DNA of 64,000 nt, from positions 248,001-312,000 of the forward strand of contig JANBPK010000725.1 of the NCBI GenBank assembly GCA_027579435.1. Direction: 5' to 3'. Origin of the DNA: Candolleomyces eurysporus. Taxonomy: Eukaryota; Basidiomycota; Agaricomycetes; Agaricales; Psathyrellaceae. Made by a program: the position numbers and the translations under genes. Positions 57,156 to 64,000 of the stretch are shown one piece after another. Below the pieces are notes generated by a model. The model made no database searches and had not been told where the DNA came from. It was given only the letters and a program-made list of their open reading frames with translations. The stretch's first letter is position 1; each line of letters begins with the position of its first letter.

Positions 57156-57391
57156 TGGAAGCCGTCTCTTACGACGGCTACACTAAGAGATACTCACAGA
57201 CGATATTCGTTAGATCAACGTGTATTTCTGAAGGATCTCAAGATGATACAGAGCGGAGGAAACGCAGAGATGAGGGGAGACGGAGAAAGGTAAGGTATAA
57301 GTCGTGTCTGTATCGTATATATATGAGAGCAACTGTCATGTGATCGTTTTATATGTGTGGGTCCGTATGTACGCTGTGGAACGTCGTTACA
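57156..57391 (-). repeat. 5' LTR of the Gypsy element
   Basis: It has the same length (236 bp) and ends as the left LTR. The flanking GCCAG at 57392-57396 is the right target duplication. Confidence 0.93.
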
Positions 57392-57487
57392 GCCAGACAC
57401 ATGCAATGGAAATTTGAATTTGCCTTGCTTGAACATTTGTATTGCAGATTGTAGACAAAGTCAACCCTTGCATTTGGTTTGCTTAAA

Positions 57488-58355
57488 ATGTGCTCTTTGA
57501 ACAAACACATCAAAAACCACAGTGTCTGCCACATCCCCAGATGCAACAATCAAGCATTTAGCAATACTCACAACTATATTCAGCACCTCCATCATGTGCA
57601 TAGCCTGACTCTTATCAAATGCACTCGCCAGCGCACACACAATTCAGACTGCTGCTACAACCTCCTGAACGACTTTTGCTACCAGGAGCAAGCCATCTTT
57701 TATGCCAAGTATCCAGAGCTCAAGAGGCCAATGCCAGATGCCATCCTGGTCGACCATCAAAAGACTAGTATGAGAAAGGATTGGAACAAGAAGATGGGAA
57801 CAAAACTAGCTCTGCTCACCACTTCTCCTCCCAATGTTTCTCTCTCCAACATTATCCCCTCTTCCGCTCTCAAGGATGTTTCTCCCCCTGATATTCTCCC
57901 CCCTTTTGCTTCCAACCCCTCTGCTCCTCTGTCCAACCCCTCTCCTCAGTACACATTTGCCGATTTCTGCAACGACTTTTGTGTCCCCCCCTCGCATTGC
58001 ATCCAAGATTGAGGACGGTCTTGGCGACCTATTCCCTCTTGGCAAGCCAACCATTCACAAAATGCCCAATGAAACCTGGGACAATCTTGGCTTGACCATT
58101 GCTGAGCAGGTTACTCTTCTCCAAAGGCATCAGTTCTATGTCAATGGTGCAAACCAGCTTCCTGCTGAATTCATTTGCCTCCTGCCATTCTACACCATCA
58201 AGATCTTTTGCGAGAATTACAAGCTCAAGGACGACATTGCTGGTTATTTAGAAGAGATGGGTTGGGCCCTGGATGACCCTGTTGGCATGCAGTCTCTTCC
58301 AACTGAAGCCTGGCATCCAAAGCTCAACAAACTCCAGCGGTTGGGCATCATCTGA
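57488..58355 (+). CDS. Unrecognised zinc-finger protein from repeat DNA (frame broken once at a C-run)
   Basis: The ORF starts at ATG 57488 (MCSLNKHIKNHSVCHIPRCN). It has a possible C2H2 zinc finger, C-x4-C-x13-H-x4-H, in CHIPRCNN...QHLHHVH. A Ser/Pro/Leu-rich linker follows. The frame ends at 58012, but dropping one C from the run at 57985-57991 joins it to a second frame (PRIASKIEDGLGDLFPLGKP) ending LNKLQRLGII at 58355, about 288 codons in total. I do not recognise the family. Its place in CpG-poor DNA suggests an accessory protein of an old mobile element. Confidence 0.45.
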
Positions 58356-58654
58356 GCCCATTCCAAGCTTAAGGCCCCTTAGATAACACAGACTTTGCAT
58401 TCCATGGACACTACTTTGTATTATTACATGTGTTTTTCCTTCACTGCCTGCTCTGTATCATTATTGCATGTCAGTAATAGATGACACATTTGCGATCAAT
58501 TGAAAATTCAGAAAACAAAAGAACAAACAAACAGTGAAGGTATAAAGTCCAACCCTTGCTCACAAACGAGTCCCTGTCTTTCTTTCTTCCCTTCCCTCAT
58601 GTAGTAGTCATTAGATAGAGCATCTGGCAGCAAATATATATCAAAAGACTGCCA

Positions 58655-58945
58655 GGGTGAGGGCCTGAATCTGGGCAAGGGCGCTTACCCTCTTGCCTTT
58701 GAGATTCTGGTCCTGACGGTGCAGCGAAAAGTGCTGCCCGTCAAAATCAGGGCTATCAAGCCCAGGCAAGGGTGCTTACCCTCTTGCCTGTGCAGCTTGG
58801 GTCCTGANNGTGCAGNGAGAAGTGCTGCCCATTGAAATCAGGGCCTGGTTGGGTCCTGACAGTGCAGCGAAAAGTGCTGCCCATCGAAATTAGGGCTATC
58901 AAGCCCAGGCAAGGGCACTTACCCTCTTGCCTGTGTGGCTCACCA
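58655..58945. repeat. Tandem repeat array with hairpin units (about 95-bp unit)
   Basis: Each unit reads GGTCCTGACAGTGCAGCGAA..GTGCTGCCC..AAAT-AGGGCTATCAAGCCC followed by AGGCAAGGG..TTACCCTCTTGCCT. It contains internal inverted pairs such as GCAGC/GCTGC and AGGCAAG/CTTGCCT. Three full or partial units are present. Further units lie at 59485-59585 and 60942-60985. Confidence 0.7.
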
Positions 58946-59159
58946 CTGGCTGGCAGATTTATCTATAAGCTGTGGCTACACCCAGCATGGCATAATTATA
59001 AAACCAAGGCAGCTCCCAGATGGTTTGTCTATAAATCTTGGCTTCAATCCAGAGAAACTAAGCAATCAAAGTTCCATCATTTCATTTTCCCCCTAGATTC
59101 AATGGTGAGTCATGGAAAGTAGCACCCATGTTGCAACTCTGTGTGCTTGCACACAGTTT

Positions 59160-59230
59160 TAGAGTTTGGTTTTAGGGTTTTTTTAGGGTTTTGTAGGGCT
59201 TAGAATTAGGGATTAGGGATTAGGGACAGG
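59160..59230. repeat. Short TTAGGG-like degenerate repeat
   Basis: Several TTAGGG/TTAGGGA words occur between TTTTAGGGTTTTTTTAGGG and GGGATTAGGGATTAGGGACA. The stretch is interstitial and short. Confidence 0.5.
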
Positions 59231-59585
59231 TATATTTTGTATGTTTTTGAGTTGGTTATTAGTAGGTTGATGACAGCTTTGACATTTTATTAATGAAGAA
59301 GTTGTTAGATTAAATTAAGAAGCATGATGGAGAAGCAATAGACCTGTTGCCATGGCTTATCAACAGATGCCATGGTTGATAGATAAACCTAGTGGCAGCA
59401 ACCATGGTTTATAAACAAGTCAGTTGTGGCTACTGCCATTGGTTTATAGATGAAAACACCGTCTAGGGCTCTACCCTTTTGCCTGTGTGGCTCAGGTCCT
59501 GATGATGCAGTGAGAAGTGCTGCCCGTCGAAATTAGGGCTATTGAGCCTAGGCAAGGGCACTTACCCTCTTGCCTGTGTGTCTCA

Positions 59586-60950
59586 GTGATATGCCATCTG
59601 CGTAGACACCCTCTAAAATTTGCGAATCTATTCGTAAAGTTTGCAAATCGACATAGATAATTAAAGGGATCTTCTTGAAAGAAGAGAAATATAAGAGTTG
59701 AAGTTATCCCTGACTGTCAACTAAGCAGACGCCCTAGAGAACAAAGGAACATTGAGTGAGACGGTTCTGTGATGACACTTTAAGTTCACAAAGGTCTCGC
59801 AAACGTATCTGAAATGCAGTCATACTATTCGAAGTCTAACTAGCATGCCTGACCTGGCAAGGTATGATGCTAGAGGGAGTTGTGCACATTACAAGGGAAT
59901 TCACCCTGACACATGCTAAGCAGAAGACTTCACGAAGCAGCTGGTGGCTTTGAGAATTGATGAGCGATCCACTAAGTCAATAAGCGTTGATGTGACTGGA
60001 ATTGGAAGGAACAGAAGCAGTGATCAATGTCAGACAGCAAATCCAAAGTTTGTGAGCCTGCTCGGAAAACTGGAAAATACAACTGAAGCTTAGGTGGTTG
60101 TCAACCCGAAGCTCAGTCAGCCTGTCCATAGCCAAGAGAAAGAAAGAGTCAGCAGAGTAGTGAAGCAGTGTGGCTTGGTGGAGCCAAGCACCCAAAACTT
60201 GGATGAATTCATTGGATTAGGTTTGCAAACGGAAGGGCACACTCTCCAGGAGCAATCTTTGGTGAATATCCATTTGGACTTGACAACAGCCACGTCCAGA
60301 ACAGGTTTGCAAAGCGCCTGGGCTGCGTTCTAAAGTTTGAGAGTCAACTCTTGGCCTTCAATACTCTCATGTGATTGCGTTTCTTATCTCTCTCAGTCTC
60401 TGTCATCTGTTTGTTTCTCTGTCTGTTTGCCAAACAATCATTACACATATATATGTCTCTGTTTCATCTGTATTAACATTAGCGGGTAGCTAGTGTTTGT
60501 ATTTCACGTGGGGACCATGTTCCCAGGAATCTACAAGAGCCATCTGTTATTGAGAAAAGAGTGTTTAAGTTCGCGAAGTCAATCAGAGTCGAGTCGCTTG
60601 CATTTTATCAAATCATTCTTGCGTTAAAGTTGCTTGAGGCTGTGTTCCTCTGTTCGCGAAGTTATCTGTTGTATCTCTAACCATACTGTGTGTTAGCGAA
60701 GTCACTTCATGAAGCATTTCTATCGTTGCTGGTTGAGCCTTAGCTCCCCCTCAAACTTGCGATTGTACAAGAAGAGTTCTAGAAGCCTCTGTCAACTCAA
60801 CTTAGAGCTTTTACCTATACCCCTTGCCTGCCTTTATCTTCACAAAGGTATTTGGTGTGTTGTGTTGTTGTGGTTGTGTGTGTGTTTTAGTTCTATAGTT
60901 TTGTTGGTTAGAGAGCCCTAGTTCACTACCTGCACATCATCGGGTCCTGA
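59586..60950 (+). repeat. Long LTR-like repeat, copy 1
   Basis: About 1.36 kb are homologous to 61240-62630. Shared landmarks are a CTGACCTGGCAAGGTA stretch, GCGGGTAGCTAG and GGTTGAGCCTTAGCTCCCCC. It interrupts the hairpin tandem repeat, which resumes at 60951. No coding region is seen. Size and structure suggest a long solo LTR, but clear TG...CA ends and a target duplication were not found. Confidence 0.5.
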
Positions 60951-61011
60951 CAGTGCAGCAAAAAGTGCTGCCCATCAAAATAATACTATTATGATAGGTA
61001 GATACTACATT

Positions 61012-61240
61012 GAATATAAACCTGTGGCAAGCGGCTGATGCTTTGCACAGCAGGAGCTGAGGCATTTTGCAGGCTTCTGAGGGCAAGATAGAAAGTGACG
61101 GTGGCACAAAATATGATGGCGGAGTGGGAGGAAATGCTGAAACAGGCAGACGGAAAACAGGTGGAGCTGCGATAGGTTTGAAAATGACTGATGGGAGAGA
61201 TGCGGCCTGGTCACAAGGAGCAACGTTGATGTGGCGCATG
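61012..61240. mobile_element. MITE-like repeat, third family member
   Basis: AACCTGTGGCAAGCGGCTGA and GAGGCATTTTGCAGG match the copies at 38176 and 45714. The distal AAAATGACTGATGGGAGAGA matches the copy at 45714. It lies between the two long LTR-like repeats. Confidence 0.6.
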
Positions 61241-62630
61241 CCTGTATGCCCTTAGAAAAATCGCGAATTAATAGAACTTTTCTTCGGAAGTGCTTCTGAA
61301 TTAAAGGACTAAGTAACGACGACAACTTATAGAACTTAGCATGTCTTCTGAACATTGCGAAACCAAGAGTCGGAGCGGTTCCCGGCTTCAGACTTAGCGA
61401 CTCTCAAGGATCCGGCTCAGTGACCCAAGTACGACGGTTCGGCAGTGGTGCTTTAAAATAGGAAGGTCCTGCGAACATATCTGAAGGGTAGAGAATCGAT
61501 TCGGAACCATACTGCGCACCCGACCTGGCGAGGTACGGCGTAGGAAGAGAGTCTGCACACTACAAGGGACATTCGCCCTGACATTCGCTAAGTGGAAGGT
61601 GTAACGTCACCCTGTGGCTTCGAGGACGTGATGGCAAATCCGTTAAGTCAATTAAACATGACAGTTACTGGATTTGGAAGTACGAAGCAGCTTGGTTGAG
61701 AACTGCTGAAGAGCCGACTCAAGGTGTGAACTGATGCAGAGTGGAGACCGGACGCTCGGCTGTCTTCAGAACCCGAGATAGGTTTCAGCCTTGTGAACCG
61801 ATGTGGATAACAAGGAAAGCATGGAGTGCGGAAGAATGCGGAAGGCCTAGAGCTGGGGCAATGATGTGATGAGGGCTTGGGAGTGGTGCCCAGCGAACCG
61901 GATAGATGGAAGTAGGGTCGGGAGCAAAGGTACTCACCTCCGAACCTATTCCGAACTATCTAAAACATGTGGAAGTAGTGGAGTGCCGTTTCGGCAGCGG
62001 TTCCGAACGCGTCTCGATGCAAGTCTAGGAAGGTTGAGACCTAGATCTGGAGCCTGGATACCCTCATATGATTATTTCTTTCCGGACTGGTTAATTTCAT
62101 GTGCTTCTATCTCTGTTTGTTTTGAATGTGTTTGCCAAACTTNATNTATAGTATTTAATCTTGGACTTTNAGTAACTAAATCCATATAGCGGGTAGCTAG
62201 CGTTGTATTTTGCGTCCGGGTCCGTGTTACCCACCAAATCTACGAGAGCCTTTCTGTTATCTTTTGCGTGTTTAAGTTCAGAAGTCGTTCGGAGGCCGTG
62301 TCCTCATCGCGTTGTCAAAGTTATATCGTGTCGAGACCATGTTCTCACTTCTGAAGTCGAATCTGTGTATTGTCAAAGTCTGTTGTCTACGAAGTTTAGC
62401 TTCTGAAGCAATAACATCAAACCTGGTTGAGCCTTAGCTCCCCCCTCGAACTTGCAATTGCAACGTTTACGTTCCGAAGCCCTAGTCCAGCTTGACTTAG
62501 AGCTTTTCACTATACCCTTGCCCGCCTCTTATCTTCAGAAGATACTTGGTGTGTTTGTTTTGTGTGTGTGTTGGTGTTAGAGTTTGGTTCTTCATCTTGT
62601 TGTGATTTGAGCCTTAGAACGCGACCTGCG
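61240..62630 (+). repeat. Long LTR-like repeat, copy 2
   Basis: This matches copy 1 at 59586-60950 in order and orientation, ending GCGCATCACC where copy 1 ends GCACATCATC. It retains more CpG than copy 1 (for example CGACCTGGCGAGGTACGG). Ns at 62143, 62146 and 62170 fall in AT runs. Confidence 0.5.
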
Positions 62631-62917
62631 CATCACCGTGTTACCCACCGAATCTACGAGAGCCTTTCTCTTATCTTTTGCGTGTTTAAGTTCAGAAGTC
62701 GTTTGGAGGCCGTGTCCTCATCGCGTTGTTAAAGTTATATTGTGTCGAATCCGTGTACTGTCGAAGTCTGTTGTCTACAAAGTTCAGCTTCCGAAGCAAT
62801 AACATCAAACCTGGTTGAGCCTAGCTCCCCCCTCAAACTTGCGATTGCAAAGTTTATGTTCTGAAGCCCAAGTCCAGCTTGACTTAGAGCTTTTCACTAT
62901 ACCCTTGCCCGCCTCTT
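62631..62917 (+). repeat. Partial third copy of the LTR-like repeat, cut by a Gypsy insertion
   Basis: The sequence repeats 62222-62515 (GTGTTACCCACC-AATCTACG, CAATAACATCAAACCTGGTT). It stops at CCCGCCTCTT, where the second Gypsy LTR begins. Confidence 0.75.
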
Positions 62918-64000
62918 TGGAAGACTGCTCGCTATGAGCGAGACAGTAAACACTCACAAGTAAGCTTGAGTGGTACGACGTTAGATTCCGGAGCTTTCGA
63001 ATACAGATGAGAGTACAAAGAAAAGGAATGTCCAATCGTAATACGAAGGATGCGACTTTATAGTATCTAATAGATCTGGTGACCGTTCCGTCCCTACATT
63101 CTCCCCACCTCTAAAAAATTAAAAACAATGCAGGAGCGAAAGAAAAATTTCTGAGATAAATGTTATGGAGTGAAAAAAAAAACAAGATAAAGCAAAGTGC
63201 CCTTATTAGCGTAGGCGCATTAAAAACCCCAGTGGGGAAAAGTCAGCCGTCGGCACCAGAAGATGAAGATGTAGTACCCAGCCCTCCTTCCACCGACACT
63301 TCGTAATCATCTAATGCTTGACATTCTTTGACTTCTCTTGCTGGAAGCCACGTATCGCATTCTGGTCCATAGCCTGCCCATCTCACCAAGTATTGTAAAC
63401 CTCGACCCCTTTTCCTCGCCTCTAAGATCCTCTCCACTTCCCATTCCTTGGTCCCTTCAGGTGTCACCACAGGACCAGGTTGTTGTCGTTCCCTGTCCGG
63501 CCATTTCTCGGCGTCATTTTCGATGAAACGCTTCAGCCATGCCACATGGAACGTCGGGTGGGTATTGGAATGTTCCGGGAGAAGAAGAGTGTAAGTGGAG
63601 GTATCAAGGTTTCGATTGAGAATGAGATAAGGCCTGTCAAAACAGGGCATGAACTTAGCGACTCGTTTTGCTCCTTTGTCTTGTACACAGCCACACCTTA
63701 TCGCCGACCTCGAATTTTGGGTCGTCGGCCCTTGTCTTATTAGCCTCCGAAGATTGGTCCACCTTAGCCTTGAGTAATGCATCCTGTGCCTCGGATACCA
63801 CATCTTTTAAGTTTGACAGGGCGCTGAGCGTGTCGTCCAATAAAGGACTCCCCGCAGCCTTTACCAATAAGGGGAACAACCGAGGGGAACGACTGGTCTT
63901 CAAAAAAAACGGCGAGTAACCTGTGGACGCGTTAACGGTGTTCATAATCGCGAAACGTACTTTTGGCAAAGCTCTTGCCCACCCCTTCTGGGAGCGCTCC
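62918..64000 (-). mobile_element. Second Ty3/Gypsy chromovirus (3' part; runs off right edge)
   Basis: A 181-bp 3' LTR at 62918-63098 runs, on the minus strand, from TGTAGGGACGG to GCAGTCTTCCA. The purine tract AGAGGTGGGGAGAA directly precedes it. Inward lies the integrase C-terminus and a chromodomain (QYLVRWAGYGPECDTWLP, stop at 63243). Next to it in the same element is the MNTVNASTGYSPFFLK segment, the counterpart of MNTVNSSTGFSAFQLK in the first element. It is of the same clade but a different family, since the LTRs are unrelated in length and sequence. Confidence 0.9.
63243..63969 (-). pseudogene. Integrase C-terminus and chromodomain of second Gypsy element, frameshifted
   Basis: Two overlapping minus-strand frames carry one protein. 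The upstream frame ends after KVWLCTRQRSK and the downstream frame picks up at GAKRVAKFMPCFDRPYLILN, by comparison with LLCTRNRRREYLAGDARRTA in the first element. The break lies at about 63672-63690. Unlike the other breaks in this window it is not at an N or a run of six or more bases, so real decay is likely. Confidence 0.75.

Larger units (their letters stand above)
50918..57391 (-). mobile_element. Ty3/Gypsy LTR retrotransposon, chromovirus type (6474 bp, young)
   Basis: Two 236-bp LTRs (50918-51153 and 57156-57391) differ at two positions. The element is flanked by the 5-bp direct repeat GCCAG (50913-50917 and 57392-57396). It lies on the minus strand, with gag at the right, then protease, reverse transcriptase, RNase H, integrase and a C-terminal chromodomain, the order that defines Ty3/Gypsy chromoviruses. 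The purine tract GAGACGGGAGTAG adjoins the 3' LTR at 51154. It has inserted into older CpG-poor repeat DNA, whose two halves resume on either side. A 288-bp LTR-like segment sits between gag and pol. Confidence 0.95.
57397..59584. repeat. CpG-depleted repeat block, right part
   Basis: This continues the pre-insertion locus: removing the Gypsy element and one target copy gives an uninterrupted AGGAGGCCAGACACATGC junction. It holds the zinc-finger frame (57488-58355), hairpin tandem repeats (58655-58945 and 59485-59585) and a telomere-like stretch (59160-59230). Confidence 0.6.

Noticed and set aside
59160..59230. Telomere-like TTAGGG stretch as a chromosome end
   Set aside because: It is degenerate, about 70 bases long and interstitial, with 4.8 kb of transposon sequence after it.
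1..64000. CRISPR array or prokaryotic operon features
   Set aside because: Repeats present are transposon-like, tandem or dispersed. The genes have spliceosomal introns and TATA boxes, so prokaryotic systems are not expected and none is seen.

Overview
The window is nuclear DNA from a basidiomycete fungus, most likely an Agaricomycete. Genes are cut by many short GT-AG introns of about 50-65 bases. The gene set is typically agaricomycete: aryl-alcohol dehydrogenase, paired CsbD-like stress proteins, a NACHT STAND protein, a DUF4246 protein and chromodomain-type Ty3/Gypsy elements. I cannot name a genus. Isolated N bases, mostly at homopolymers, suggest a homopolymer-prone read technology.

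Layout. 1-9.5 kb is ordinary gene space: the 5' part of an aryl-alcohol dehydrogenase (-), a complete 27-exon UDP-glucose:glycoprotein glucosyltransferase (-), and two divergent CsbD-like genes sharing one promoter region. 9.5-26.2 kb is a three-unit segmental duplication. Its ancestral unit appears to be coiled-coil gene (+), unknown gene X (-), cysteine-rich secreted protein (+), multi-pass membrane protein (-). Each unit has lost or broken different members, and unit A carries a 1.1-kb Mutator-like insertion with a 9-bp target duplication. 26.3-29.4 kb holds the SDH assembly factor SDHAF2 and a DUF4246 protein.

29.9-42 kb holds a NACHT protein, a membrane-anchored coiled-coil protein, and two tandem epoxide hydrolases with identical exon structure. 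Between the hydrolases lies a junction of two gene fragments that records how the duplication arose. A single-pass extracellular-domain membrane protein follows. 42.4-45.1 kb is a mitochondrial-type PPR-like protein, followed at once by an intron-containing tRNA-Tyr.

From just after the tRNA to the window end (45.3-64 kb) the DNA is a repeat block. Much of it is CpG-depleted. It is interrupted by a young 6.5-kb Ty3/Gypsy chromovirus (LTRs differing at two positions, 5-bp target duplication), with MITE-like elements, hairpin tandem repeats, two LTR-like long repeats and, at the right edge, a second decayed Gypsy element.

No novel multi-gene enzymatic system is evident. The most informative observations are: the Mutator-like element with paralogous empty sites; a repeat family whose copies differ largely at CpG sites; the duplication history of the coiled-coil and epoxide hydrolase clusters; microexons and GC-AG introns; and five frame breaks that each vanish on dropping one base at an N or homopolymer.
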